From contig OZ037931.1 of NCBI GenBank assembly GCA_964035575.1, forward strand, positions 877,567-941,566: 64,000 nt of DNA, read 5' to 3'. Both the position numbers and the translations under genes were made by a program. The notes beneath the pieces are model-generated. The model was not told the DNA's origin. It saw only the letters and a list, made by a program, of their open reading frames with translations, and did not search any database. Shown here piece by piece: positions 9,503-19,596 of the stretch; positions within the stretch are counted from its first letter, which is position 1, and each line of letters starts with the position of its first letter. This stretch comes from Rhynchopus sp. YZ270_cl-10 (taxonomy: Eukaryota > Euglenozoa > Diplonemea > Diplonemida > Diplonemidae).

Positions 9503-10549
9503 ATGATTTGCACTGGCATATGTTACCTGGGTGCAGCGCTCGTTGTGCTGAACCTTTACTACCTAGTGAAGTTCCTCACCTCCTTTGCCGACCTCAAAAC
9601 CCTCGGCAAATCAATCAAGGTGGAGAAGCTGAACAAGAAGGTCGTTCTCGTGACAGGGTCGAGCAGTGGGATTGGCGAGGAGCTGGTGAAGCAGATCAAC
9701 GCGCACGGCGGGTACGTGGTGATGCTTGCACGCCGTGAGGCAGAGCTCAAGCGCGTACAGGGCACCCTTGCACACCCAGAGAACTCTGTTGTCATCACAC
9801 TCGACTTGGTTGACATTGCCTCGCACGCAGCCAAGGTGAAGGAGATCATGGACGCTGTCAAGGCGAAGTGGGGCAGGACAGACATCGACATTCTTGTCAA
9901 CAACGGCGGACGCTCCCAGCGTGGCCTTGTTGAGGAGAAGCTTTCTGACATGGAGACCGAGAGAACGCTCTTCGAGGTCAACTTCTTCGGGAATGTGTCC
10001 TTCACGAAGGCGCTGCTGCAGGACGTCATGATCCCTGCGAAGAAGGGCAGGATCGCTTTCATGAGCTCCGTTGCCGGCAAGGTGGCTGTCCCTGTGAGCG
10101 CCTCGTACGCCGCCACGAAGCATGCCCTGCAGGGGTGGGCCGACTCCCTTCGTGCTGAGGTCGGGTCTTATGGCATCACTGTTTACAACATCTGCCCTGG
10201 ACCTGTTGCCACACCACTGGAGAAGCAATGCGTTAGGGCCAAGCCGGTGGACGCTTCCGTTGAACACAAACTGACAGGCAAGATGCCTGTCGAGCCTGCC
10301 GTGGAGATCATGCTGAAGGGGCTGACAAACGACGACGTCTACGAGACGTGGGTCTCCCCGCATCCGGTGCTGTTCTTCGTGTACCTGTTCATCTACCTCC
10401 CGTCGCTGGCGCGGGTCATCTCGGGGACTGTTGTGCAGAAGAGAATTGATGCGTACAAGGTTGGCACACCTCTGTACGACATCAGTGTGGTGGACAACAT
10501 CAAGGCGATGCTTGGGTTTGGAAAGAAGAAGGTTGAGAAGCAGGACTGA
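9503..10549 (+). CDS. DHRS7-like short-chain dehydrogenase/reductase, copy 2
   Basis: 348 residues, from the ATG at 9503 (the in-frame TTG at 9494 is not needed). It has the same SDR elements as copy 1: TGSSSGIG, LVNNGGRSQR, SYAATKHAL with the catalytic Tyr and Lys, and NICPGPV. The N-terminal helix is hydrophobic (about residues 5-22). DNA identity with copy 1 is patchy: 9587-9937 differs from 4340-4690 at one visible base, the stretches around 10094-10213 and 10303-10361 are essentially identical, and the segments between them diverge. This pattern suggests gene conversion, or selection for two isoforms that differ only in patches. The role is likely carbonyl reduction at the ER; the substrate is unknown. 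Confidence 0.9.
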   Translation: MICTGICYLGAALVVLNLYYLVKFLTSFADLKTLGKSIKVEKLNKKVVLVTGSSSGIGEELVKQINAHGGYVVMLARREAELKRVQGTLAHPENSVVITLDLVDIASHAAKVKEIMDAVKAKWGRTDIDILVNNGGRSQRGLVEEKLSDMETERTLFEVNFFGNVSFTKALLQDVMIPAKKGRIAFMSSVAGKVAVPVSASYAATKHALQGWADSLRAEVGSYGITVYNICPGPVATPLEKQCVRAKPVDASVEHKLTGKMPVEPAVEIMLKGLTNDDVYETWVSPHPVLFFVYLFIYLPSLARVISGTVVQKRIDAYKVGTPLYDISVVDNIKAMLGFGKKKVEKQD

Positions 10550-10992
10550 TTTTTTTTTTTTTATTTTTTGATCAATTTAGTGCACCCTATTATACCTTCT
10601 ATTCAGTAGAATAAACAATTTTGATCAATTCAAACTTTTCTCTCTTTTTTTAAGTCTCCCTCTCCCACCCCATCACCGGCACCTTTCCATAGCTTTAACG
10701 TCACCTTTATTTGATGACCAAGATCTCGAGACGTTAGATTTTTCTTCTTGAATACAAAGCACTACGAGTGACAACACATCATGATGCCGGCGTGTCTTTT
10801 TCAAGGTAACTGATACAAGCTAGGCGCAAGGATCATCTTACCAACGTTTTTCTACATTTTTCCCCCCTCCCTCCCCCCCACTGATTCGATAACAACAGAA
10901 AAATGCAGGTCCAACGATTGATCTCGGGGACCGCATTTTTCATCATAGTTTCGCGTGAATATAGGAAGTCGACATCTTGTATGAATATGATA

Positions 10993-11026
10993 CGGTGACT
11001 AAGCACAGAGAGGCTTAGGGTCATCT
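10993..11026 (+). repeat. Family A hairpin repeat
   Basis: GGTGACTAAGCACAGAGAGG then CTTAGGGTCATCTT; one extra loop base relative to the consensus. Confidence 0.7.
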
Positions 11027-11150
11027 TATCAATTTTTTCTCTTATTTTGGTGTTTCGTTCCAACGAAGAAGAAAAAAAAGGGCTTTGTGTACAGATCCTA
11101 CCTCGGTAGGGTGATTGTCGATACAACAAAAAAGAGGGTATATTCCCAGG

Positions 11151-11213
11151 GCTCTCAAGATCCTCCACGAAAAAAAAGCAGAATTTCCCCCCTACGTGGA
11201 GGATCTTGAGAGC
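11151..11213. repeat. Perfect 19-bp inverted repeat
   Basis: GCTCTCAAGATCCTCCACG at 11151-11169 and its exact inverse at 11195-11213, around a 25-base A/C-rich loop. GTATATTCC-like flanks extend the similarity weakly. Confidence 0.8.
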
Positions 11214-11519
11214 ACTGTATATTCCGTTGGCTTTGATGAAGATGATGGTGGTAGGTAAACCATTGTTAGGTTTCCCCGTCTCAAAGGCTGGGGAATGGTT
11301 CTGTGTGTGCATCGATACCTTTTTTTTTTCCCCTCAAAAAGCAACTGAGAAGTGCATCACCAAATAAATCTCGCGCTCTGTGTATGAGTCAAGACAGTGT
11401 ATGCTATGCCCTATGGGTTCCACAAAAGCGACTAAAAAAAAGGAAAATTTGATCAGGTACTGTTTTTTTTCCCCCCCTCCAAATGAAGGCTTGGATCAGG
11501 CATCTCAGATGGTTACCTC

Positions 11520-11613
11520 GAAATGGATGTAGTGTAAGAGTCTACCTCCCCCCCGGTACCATTTTGTACCAAGGTACACTGTTCACGAGAGGGATTGAAC
11601 ATTTCAATATTAT
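11520..11613 (+). repeat. Family B repeat
   Basis: CGAAATGGATGTAGTG ... TACCAAGGTACACTGTTCAC then GAGAGGGATT; diverged tail. Confidence 0.55.
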
Positions 11614-11646
11614 TATACGTTCGACTGAGATGCGTTTTTTAGCAAT

Positions 11647-11682
11647 AAGGTGACTAAGCAACGAGAGGCTTAGGATCATCTT
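11647..11682 (+). repeat. Family A hairpin repeat
   Basis: AAGGTGACTAAGCAACGAGA then GGCTTAGGATCATCTT, followed by a pyrimidine run. It lies about 230 nt before the ATG of the next gene. Confidence 0.75.
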
Positions 11683-11908
11683 ATAAACCTTTTCTCTTTA
11701 GCACGTTTCAACCACTCTTTCAATGTCCGCGAAGACGCACTCACATCCCCCTTGACGCAATCATCCCACCACCCCACAGAACACCCCCTCCACCCCCCAT
11801 CTCCCCCCTTCCGGTTCCAAAGTGATCGGTACACCCTTCTGAGCACCCTCTCTTGGAGGGTGTGCCGAATCCGTTTTACTCTTTTTTCTTTCTTTTTTTC
11901 TTTTTGTG

Positions 11909-13054
11909 ATGACGGACACACGCAAAGCGATGCTTGACATGGAAGTGTGGGTGTCGAAGGATCGGGAGAGACGCGAAACCTCGCTTGCGGTAAAGACCAG
12001 CATGCGGCGCATCGTCAGCGAGTTTTCCTTTCAACGAGAGGAAGGGCTGCGGGAGCTGATGAAGCTGGTGCACCGGTTGCTTGCTGCAGGGACCGAATGG
12101 GGGAAAAACCCTCTGGGCGACGGGAAGGCAGAGGACGTGACTGTATCGGAACGAATTCTTCGCATCGTCTTCCCTAAGACCCCTCCACCTTCTGTTCTGC
12201 ACACGATGTGCCACACAACAACAACCGAACGCCGTTTAGCCATGATGTCCCTTGAAGGCCTATGCGCCCTATCCAGAAGAGAACAGCAAGCATTTGTCGA
12301 GGCACGTGGCATATCTACCGTGCATGAGGAGTTGTTGCGATATAGTCTCGCGCCGACGGAGCACGCAGGGGAGGTGGCTGCGTTGTGTGCGTGTCTCGAT
12401 GCGTTGCTGGTTGCCTGTTTGGATGCGCCGCTTGCGCAGCATCAGCTGATCGAATTGGATGTCCCAGCGTTGCTCTGTTCGATGCTAAAAACGAAGGCTG
12501 CGGACGTAAATTTGCGCTACAAAATCGTAGAATTTCTCTCCGTCATCCTTGTTGTAACACAGCTCAGCCGGTCTGGGACAACCCTTTCCATCCCAAGCTT
12601 TGGCCCCCACCCCTCCTCCGAATCGCAACACCCCCGTCGCCGCCTGCTCAAAGACCTCGAAGCGTTGGTCGGTGCCGACATTTTGGGAAAGCTGCAAAGT
12701 TGTGTGACCCTGCGCAGCCACAGCCTCCCCGTTGCTGCGGTCTCCCCAAGCAGTAGTTCCAGCACTAAAAGGACGACTGCGAGGGAAAGGGATTTGCGAG
12801 CACAGTCTGAGATCCTCAACCATCTTGCTCAGGGGAGTGAAGCGAAGGGTACCAACAAAGGGGGTGGTGGTGGTGCCAGCAGACCTGCAGGAGGCAACAT
12901 ACCACGTGTTGGCGGTGTGGGTAATAGTGGGGTCGGTGGTGCTGGTGGTGCCGTGAACCCAGCCACAGTACGCACCGGCTACACCGGAGCAGAGCGCCCC
13001 ACACCATCAAGAGAACGACGTGGTGACATCGGTGGTGGCTTTGCACGAAGATGA
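11909..13054 (+). CDS. Protein resembling the Cdc14 SIN-component family (armadillo-like helices)
   Basis: 381 residues, starting at the ATG at 11909 after a long pyrimidine tract; the GTG at 11906 is not a likely start. Residues about 105-250 are leucine-rich helices with the order SLEGLCALSRREQQAFVEAR, then a helix pair ending LRYKIVEFLSVILV, then RRLLKDLEALVGADILGKL. This order and spacing resemble fungal Cdc14 of the septation initiation network (not the Cdc14 phosphatase), a non-catalytic partner of the kinase Sid1. The C-terminal 100 residues are Ser-rich and then Gly-rich, probably disordered. The family call is by eye; an unrelated armadillo-type protein is possible. Confidence 0.5.
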   Translation: MTDTRKAMLDMEVWVSKDRERRETSLAVKTSMRRIVSEFSFQREEGLRELMKLVHRLLAAGTEWGKNPLGDGKAEDVTVSERILRIVFPKTPPPSVLHTMCHTTTTERRLAMMSLEGLCALSRREQQAFVEARGISTVHEELLRYSLAPTEHAGEVAALCACLDALLVACLDAPLAQHQLIELDVPALLCSMLKTKAADVNLRYKIVEFLSVILVVTQLSRSGTTLSIPSFGPHPSSESQHPRRRLLKDLEALVGADILGKLQSCVTLRSHSLPVAAVSPSSSSSTKRTTARERDLRAQSEILNHLAQGSEAKGTNKGGGGGASRPAGGNIPRVGGVGNSGVGGAGGAVNPATVRTGYTGAERPTPSRERRGDIGGGFARR

Positions 13055-14280
13055 AGCAAAGGAGGGTAAGGGTTTGGGGTGTTGGGGGCGGGGGGAAGGG
13101 GGATTGGGTTTTTTTTGGTATTTTCAAAGTGGTAAAGGGGTGCTTTGTGTTCCCGCTTTTTTTTGCTCGAAATGGATGTAGGATTGCATGGTTGGGAGGG
13201 TCCAACCTGGTGCACCCTGTGTATACTGTTCACGAGAGGGCTGTTGTATTTCAAGGCAACTTTTTTCCGAGGATGTCTGCAACTTAACGCAGTATTGGAT
13301 TTCAACGTACAGGATAACGATTTCAGCATGCTGATATCGAGTTTTTTCTTTGATGGCCTGCACGGTCTGCAGAGAGGTGTTTTGTAGTTTGTTTTTATAA
13401 CCTCCCTTGTGGTAATTATGCATGACAATGAAGTGCTCTCTGAGGGGTTCGATAACCCGCGGAGAATCAGTTGTTTGCACTTTCAACTTCTCTTTTTTTT
13501 ACTTCGCTTTTGTTTGACTTTGCCGACATTTTTTTTTTTTTTTTGAGAAATAGTCGGCCGCGCTTGGCTACCTGGATAATCTATTGAAGACTCTGTGATA
13601 TGCTGCTTTATATTTTTGCGCTTCGCCTTTTGCACAAAAAAACAAAAAACTAACCACCGGGTGGCCGTTGGGTACTCTTGAGGAAAGGGGTGTGGGGTGG
13701 AGCACATGAGTAGGTCGTTTCCGTGTTGCTTTTTTTTGTACTTCCTCGTTTGCACATTCAAAAAATGCATGTTCATATTTTGCATGAGCTTGACCAAAAT
13801 GCGTTTTTAGCACATTTTCAACTTTTTTTTAGGTCGAAGCACTGAAGATTAGGATCACCTCGTCAACCCTTTTTTCTTAATTTTTTTTGTAAAAATATCG
13901 ATTTTCCGTGAAAATCTGTCCCTAATATTATGATACGACGCGACGCACACACAACCTTTTGGTATCTATCCTACGTAGGGATTACCCAACAAATTTGATT
14001 TTAACATAAACACACTGTGTGCACCCCCCCTTTTTTTTGGTGCTCATGACCTACAGGTGGTCTCAGCACAACAAAAGAGGCTCAGGTTCATCCAAAAATA
14101 ACCTTTTCTTTTCTCTTTTTTTGTTTCCCCTTCTCCTTCCCCCCCTTTCCCTTCCCCCCTCCCTAGGTGCCTCCTCGTTGTTCGAACGACCGTGACCTCT
14201 CTTTTCTAGCTAACATTATACCCCCACTATACCTTTAAAAAACAACGACTACACCCCACCCCCCACTTTATCCACCTGAT
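13055..14280. other. Spacer 13.1-14.3 kb
   Basis: No gene. It contains a family B copy at 13168-13258, a family F-like stretch at 13448-13492 (GGTTCGATAACCCGCGG ... TTGCACTTTCAACTTC), a degenerate family A stretch near 13832 and a family H-like stem at about 13967 (CCTACGTAGG). Confidence 0.45.
13168..13258 (+). repeat. Family B repeat
   Basis: CGAAATGGATGTAGGATTGC, ATGGTTGGG, ... TGTTCACGAGAGGGCT, TTGTATTTCAAGG. Confidence 0.65.
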
Positions 14281-14530
14281 GCTGCGCAGGAAAAGAAAGC
14301 AACAGCGATGCTCCTAGTAACGGCGAGTGAACAGGGCAGAGCCCAAGCCTGAACCGGCAATTTGTCGGCATGTGGTGCAAGCGTACGATGGGGGCCATAC
14401 GTTGGAGGAGTAAGTCTTCTGGAATGAAGCGCCATAGAGGGTGAGAGTCCCGTCCTTCCTCCTAACGCGTGGGTGCTTCATTGTTTGCAAGAGTCGCTCA
14501 GTTTTGGGAATGCTGAGCTAATTGGCAGGT
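14281..14530 (+). rRNA. LSU (28S) rRNA 5'-domain fragment
   Basis: About 250 bp match the start of eukaryotic large-subunit rRNA in order: AGGAAAAGAAAGCAACAG, then TAGTAACGGCGAGTGAA, then CATAGAGGGTGAGAGTCCCG, then GAGTCGCTCAGTTTTGGGAA. No SSU, 5.8S or remaining LSU follows, so this is an isolated dispersed fragment and probably not a working gene. It is the best phylogenetic marker in the window. A family A repeat begins 20 bp downstream. Boundaries are approximate. Confidence 0.85.
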
Positions 14531-14550
14531 ACAACGAATATATGACCGAA

Positions 14551-14592
14551 AAGGGTGGACTAAGCACAAGAAAGAGGCTTTAGGGTCATCTT
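14551..14592 (+). repeat. Family A hairpin repeat, extended loop
   Basis: GTGGACTAAGCACAAGAAAG then AGGCTTTAGGGTCATCTT; the loop is several bases longer than usual. Confidence 0.65.
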
Positions 14593-14624
14593 ACAAACCT
14601 CTCTTTTTTCCCCCCTGTGTTTCG

Positions 14625-14752
14625 CAATGATCCTTTCATTTATCTGGTTGAGTGGAGGCAGGGGAGTAGCACATATCAGACGTAAACCACGAAATGGACG
14701 ACTGCATGGTTGGGTACAACCCTACTGTCACGAGAGGGCTTTGTATTTTAAC
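14625..14752 (+). repeat. Family B repeat, long form
   Basis: Begins CAATGATCCTTTCATTTATC, then CACATATCAGACGTAAACCA, ATGGACGACTGCATGGTTGG, CACGAGAGGGCTTTGTATTT. The same long form is at 27928-28086. Both end about 70 nt before a start codon. Confidence 0.7.
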
Positions 14753-14826
14753 TCTACTTTTCCCTCTCTCTCTCTCTCCCCTCTCTGCTCCCAACCTTAT
14801 CCCCTCTTTTAGGTCAAGAAGACACA

Positions 14827-17800
14827 ATGCGAAATAACACAATGCAGAGCACGAGAGCACTGCTGCAGACGTTTGCAGCTACCTCAAGAGATGTCTTTAG
14901 CGAAGCACGGCAGATCTGGGAGGCCGATTTGCACCCTGATGCGCTGAACGCAGCCTGCATGCTGGCGTGCTGCAACACTGCGGAGCACGTGGCCGGGGTC
15001 TTGCAGACGTGCAGAGTACAGGGCATCACACCAAGCTTTCCTAATGCAATTCTTTTCTGCTCTGCAAGCACCCGAGCAGAGCACATCTACCGTGCCCTCC
15101 TTACCTCCGATGGACACAGCCCCGGAACCACACAAAGTGCAGGCACGGCGCTCCTCCATGTCTACGCGAAGCAACGCTGTTCGGACGTCAGCTCCGCAAA
15201 AGACGTCTTCAAGAAGGCAATAAAGCTCTACGCACAGTGCGCCTTCACAGACGCACCCGAAGAGGAGTTGGAAGAGCCCCCACAGCACCACCACGGCCGT
15301 CTCTCGATATCGCGCGCATCCCCCACGCAAGGTGAAGGCGATCGTCCCCTCTCCGCTCTATTAGCGTGCAGTGTCGACAGAAGCGAGGCGCTGTACATTT
15401 TGGATATCATTGTGGGGAAGTTTCAGGGGAAAGGGTGTACAGAGGACGACGCGTTGAGGGAGGTGTTGGACAGCACGTTGGTCACAGCGTTGAACCTGTC
15501 GGAGGGGAATTATAAACGTGCAGAGATGCTGTTCATGTTGGGGTACACCTGCTCGACCTGTGTTGGCGGGGTGGGATTGCATGCGGAGGTGCAGCCGTCT
15601 GCACAGCTTGCGGGGCTTCTGCCGTTGGATGCGTCGGTTCCTGCGACGCTTGCGATTTTCAAGACAATGGCCAAGACAAATTCTGGGGTTGGCCAGGCAC
15701 TACGGATACTGAACGTTGTTGTGGATGGTTGCATCTGCAACAATGACGATGATTCGATCAAAACGCCGTCAGAAGAAGAAGGAGGAGGAGGAGGGGGTGA
15801 GGAGAAGCATGTGGACCCGCTGTTCAATTCGAAGTTTTGGAATGGCGAAGTGGGGGAGGAAACCTTGAGGCATGCCGAAGAAGAGGTGACGAAGCACCGC
15901 GCGAAGAGGAAGCGGCTCGAGGCGAACCGGTCGTGGGCGTATAATATCGACCCGGGTATTTTGGGGATCCTGTATGCGTGCTGCCAGTCGCAGGAGGAGC
16001 TGAATGTGTTGCGTCGGTATGACAAAGACAGCAACGGCGACACGCTTGTCACAAATGAAACACTTGCCCGAGCAATAGAGTGGCATCACGGTGGCCTCAC
16101 GGAGGTGTTGTACAACATGCTGTATGATAAGACCGGTGCCGAACCCGATGAGTGGTGCCTGCAGGCGCTCTTCCGCTCGCTCAACCGCACCGACCTAGCC
16201 ACCCCCAGCAAAACACCCCTAGAGTTCCTCCGCATTCGGTACGTCTACAGCGGGCTCCTCACAAACCCAAGCCTCACGCTCAACGAATGGACGATCGCAA
16301 GCGTCCTGACATGCGCCCGAAACACACGCGAGGCAGCAGAGCTCCTGAACATGTCCTTTTGGAAGTCGAATGAATATGCAGAGGAGTCGCGCTTTGAGGA
16401 CATCCCCGTCTACCAGGACGGCCCTGCAGACGTCAGGGAGTACCTCGACTGTGTGTTTGGGCGTGCCATCGACATTGTGCGTGAGGCGATGGAGGGGCGT
16501 TGTGGTTCTGACTTTGACTACCAGCGTGGTCTGCGGATGTGCACGATGCTGTATATGCTGCACCAGCAGGTGGTCCTCAGTACAGAGCAGATCCTGCACC
16601 AGGAGTCCTCGGGGGATGAGGACGATGGGTCGCCGAAGAACCTCATGTCGCCGCGCGACCTGACACAGCTGTCTGCCGTGCTCAGCACAAAGCACCCTTC
16701 GTACCTGCGCCGTTCCAGCGTCGCGCCGCGTGCCACGTCGCGTACAATGCTGTGGCAGGGCTCCATGGCCACGCAGGGGCAGTCTGCGCGGAATGCACCA
16801 CCCGCAAACTTCCTGACGTCGCCTGTGCTCTGCCACAAGACAGTGTTCCCGACGGTGGAAGACGACGACGACCAGGAGGAGGAGACGGAGGAGGAGGAGG
16901 CCAAGGACAGCAAGGACGACGAGCCCAGCAGCATCTCAAAGGCGTTCCTGAGGAAGCAGCGCGAGATGCTGAAGAAGAAGCTCAAGATCATTGTCTCTGT
17001 GAAGCACTCCACGAACTCGTTTCTCTCTGTGATGGACGTTGGCGAGGTGGACGGCCTGTGGCGCATGTACTACCAACGCGACGAGAAGAGCCTGACCGGT
17101 GTGAACATGTCTGCGAAGGGCTCGTCTGGGGGCAAGTTCTGCTACATCACCGACTCGCGGCAGCAGCTCCTGGACCAACGCTACGCAGGGTTGACGCAGC
17201 ACCTGCAGCAGCACGCCTTGGGGAAGACGTGGGTGCTCTCCTCCTTCAACGAGAACCTCAACGTGTGGGAGTCCAACTCGGGTGACGGACGTCTCTCTGG
17301 CTTCCTGCAGTGCGTACGGGTCTACGTCGTGAAGTACTGGCTGGGCAGGGTGGGCTTCACGTACTGCTGCAAGGCTGTAGAGTACCTTGCCAAGGACGAC
17401 ACCCTTGCCCTGCTGTATGCCATTGTCATCAGCCACCAGGCGAAGAAGAAGAAGAAACGCAACCTGCGCAAAGGCCGTGTCCAGATCGTCGACCACCGCA
17501 CCACACGCAGCGCACCCAAGGCGAACCCGCTTCCAGACGAGTTTTCACCTCTTGTGGCAGCAAGCGGCGCACCGTGCACTGCACCGACACCGGTGCTTGC
17601 GGATGCAGGCGCGTCGACGCCGTTTCTGTACCAACCACACGAGGCGTTCTCACGTACCTCTCTTACCGTGGCTTACAACTACGAGCTGAAGAAGAAAAAC
17701 CAGAAGGGGCCGAAGGTGAAGGCACTGACACGCAACGACGTTATCACCTCGGAGACCATGCAGGCGCTGCTGCAGCCGCTCAAGGAGTTTTTCAATTGCT

Positions 17801-19347
17801 CGCTGGCGATGGCGGAGCGCACTGTCACTTTAGAAGAATTCGTCCACGAGGTGTCTTCGTCATACGGCATCACACACACAAAGGGCGAGGGCGGGCGACC
17901 CGACGCGGCGCCTGTATCAGTCAGCCAGCACGGCACATTCGGTGGTGACCTGCACCGTGGTCTGACGCCGTCGGCTTCGCTTCAGGCATCGATGCGGCGG
18001 CGGAAGCTTGCGACGAAGTTTCTTGGGTCCATTGTCTCTGAGCGTGACCCCTTCGCCAAGGAGAAGGTGCACAACTGGATCGAGGCCTCCGCCGTCTCCT
18101 TGCAGGAGCGTCCGGAGGGTGCAGAGGAGACGCACGACGGCGGGCTGCTCCTCGGCATCACGCGCCCGCAGAAGACAGAGAACTCCTCAGAGCGTGGCTC
18201 CCACGGCTCCCAGCACTACGCAAGCAAAATCCCGATGTTCTCCGTGCACGACAGCATCAACGAATGGGAGCCCATCGAGGACACCGTACAGCCTCTTATC
18301 ATGCGTGTAGACGGCATTCCTATCTTCGGGTGTTCATATGTTCAAACCTTTGAGACGCGCGCAGAAAAGGCTGAAAAACGGCGTCTAGAAAAGCGTGCAC
18401 AAGAGCGCGATGCGCTGGGTGTGACTGTATGGGATGGGCGTGGGTCGGGGAAGCGCCAGACCACCTTGGCGTCTATTAAGAAGAGCATTGCCTTGCGGCG
18501 CGACTGGAAGAAGAAGGCGCAGCCGAACTACAAAAGCCTTCTCGAGCAGCCCTCTGTGTTTCGTGTCTGCGACCCGGAGGAGCATGAGAAGGGCTCAGAA
18601 TGCATCAAAACCGAAGATGGCTCCACCGCAAAGGACCCCATCAGCGGCACACACGGCTCCGACACAAGCGAATCCGCCGTCCACGAGGAATACGACCCCA
18701 ACCTCCTCGACGACCCCGAAATCAAATCAGAGAAAAAACGCAAGGTCCTCGCGATCCCTTCGCTCCGCTGCACCGTCATCCCCTACAGCAAGCCGAAGGA
18801 CCTAAAGAAGGACCTCAACCAGCAGTTCCTCCTGACCCACCCATGGATTGAAGAGACGGGCCTGACGTTGACAGGGATCCGTAAGGCAAAGAACATCATG
18901 ATCAACCTTGCGCTAAAGGACGACCCAAGCATGGAGGCTGCTACTGTGGCATATGCGGTTGTGTACTTCGAATGGTTGATTCTGAATCAGTACAAACACT
19001 TAACGAAAGGGAACAGAAAGCTTGTGGCATCGATTTGCTGTGTGCTGAGCTTCAAATTCTGGGAGTCCGACACAGGGAGTACACGAGAGCTGGCAGTGTT
19101 GCTCAACGACCTGGAAGACCACTTCGATGTACCGAAGCAGAAAATCCTCGAGTCAGAGTTCGCTGTATACGCACTGCTCAAGTTCGACCTCCTCATGCCA
19201 GTCAAGGTTGCAGAAACCCATTTCGAAAGGCTCCTCGCGCTGTACAACATCACCTCCCAAGAATACAGCAAAAAGGACCAAGGGTCATGGGGCCTCAAAC
19301 TTCGCGAAGAAGGCACGGCGACAGTAGTAAAACTAACCGGGAACTGA
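14827..19347 (+). CDS. Large protein with C-terminal CABLES-type cyclin domain
   Basis: 1506 residues from the ATG at 14827, which lies 14 nt after a pyrimidine tract and AG at 14811-14812. The N-terminal third is made of helical pairs, some like pentatricopeptide repeats (for example HVYAKQRCSDVSSAKDVF). Around residues 675-710 there is an acidic stretch rich in Asp and Glu. Basic helices follow. Residues about 1335-1490 match the cyclin-like fold of CABLES proteins: EAATVAYAVVYFEWLIL, LTKGNRKLVASICCVLSFKF, LLNDLEDHFDVPK and ESEFAVYALLKFDLLMP. CABLES proteins link cyclin-dependent kinases to other kinases. The N-terminal region is unrecognised in that family, so the architecture looks unusual. 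A kinase-adaptor role is inference. Confidence 0.7.
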   Translation: MRNNTMQSTRALLQTFAATSRDVFSEARQIWEADLHPDALNAACMLACCNTAEHVAGVLQTCRVQGITPSFPNAILFCSASTRAEHIYRALLTSDGHSPGTTQSAGTALLHVYAKQRCSDVSSAKDVFKKAIKLYAQCAFTDAPEEELEEPPQHHHGRLSISRASPTQGEGDRPLSALLACSVDRSEALYILDIIVGKFQGKGCTEDDALREVLDSTLVTALNLSEGNYKRAEMLFMLGYTCSTCVGGVGLHAEVQPSAQLAGLLPLDASVPATLAIFKTMAKTNSGVGQALRILNVVVDGCICNNDDDSIKTPSEEEGGGGGGEEKHVDPLFNSKFWNGEVGEETLRHAEEEVTKHRAKRKRLEANRSWAYNIDPGILGILYACCQSQEELNVLRRYDKDSNGDTLVTNETLARAIEWHHGGLTEVLYNMLYDKTGAEPDEWCLQALFRSLNRTDLATPSKTPLEFLRIRYVYSGLLTNPSLTLNEWTIASVLTCARNTREAAELLNMSFWKSNEYAEESRFEDIPVYQDGPADVREYLDCVFGRAIDIVREAMEGRCGSDFDYQRGLRMCTMLYMLHQQVVLSTEQILHQESSGDEDDGSPKNLMSPRDLTQLSAVLSTKHPSYLRRSSVAPRATSRTMLWQGSMATQGQSARNAPPANFLTSPVLCHKTVFPTVEDDDDQEEETEEEEAKDSKDDEPSSISKAFLRKQREMLKKKLKIIVSVKHSTNSFLSVMDVGEVDGLWRMYYQRDEKSLTGVNMSAKGSSGGKFCYITDSRQQLLDQRYAGLTQHLQQHALGKTWVLSSFNENLNVWESNSGDGRLSGFLQCVRVYVVKYWLGRVGFTYCCKAVEYLAKDDTLALLYAIVISHQAKKKKKRNLRKGRVQIVDHRTTRSAPKANPLPDEFSPLVAASGAPCTAPTPVLADAGASTPFLYQPHEAFSRTSLTVAYNYELKKKNQKGPKVKALTRNDVITSETMQALLQPLKEFFNCSLAMAERTVTLEEFVHEVSSSYGITHTKGEGGRPDAAPVSVSQHGTFGGDLHRGLTPSASLQASMRRRKLATKFLGSIVSERDPFAKEKVHNWIEASAVSLQERPEGAEETHDGGLLLGITRPQKTENSSERGSHGSQHYASKIPMFSVHDSINEWEPIEDTVQPLIMRVDGIPIFGCSYVQTFETRAEKAEKRRLEKRAQERDALGVTVWDGRGSGKRQTTLASIKKSIALRRDWKKKAQPNYKSLLEQPSVFRVCDPEEHEKGSECIKTEDGSTAKDPISGTHGSDTSESAVHEEYDPNLLDDPEIKSEKKRKVLAIPSLRCTVIPYSKPKDLKKDLNQQFLLTHPWIEETGLTLTGIRKAKNIMINLALKDDPSMEAATVAYAVVYFEWLILNQYKHLTKGNRKLVASICCVLSFKFWESDTGSTRELAVLLNDLEDHFDVPKQKILESEFAVYALLKFDLLMPVKVAETHFERLLALYNITSQEYSKKDQGSWGLKLREEGTATVVKLTGN

Positions 19348-19596
19348 AAAAAAAATGAGGCAAAAAAAAATGGCCTGTGTTTTTATAGAAATGCAAAAAA
19401 AAAAGGGGGTTGGGGGAACAAAGGGGGGGAAAAAGAACCCAGTTTTTAGTGCAGTTTTGTTTTTGTTTTTTTATAGTAGTTGTCGATATCTTGTCCTCCT
19501 CATACCCCCCTCCTTTTATTTGCTCATAGATCTTCCCTTGAATGACGTGCTGTAGTCACCATATCACCCAACACCCATTCAGAGAGCCGACACAAT

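Larger units (their letters stand above)
10550..11908. other. Spacer 10.5-11.9 kb
   Basis: No gene. It holds family A copies at 10993-11026 and 11647-11682, a partial family H stretch at 11086-11134, a 19-bp inverted repeat at 11151-11213 and a family B copy at 11520-11613. Confidence 0.5.

Noticed and set aside
9611-10363. 250-codon minus-strand ORF
   Set aside because: It is the antisense shadow of the SDR gene, whose motifs are all on the + strand.
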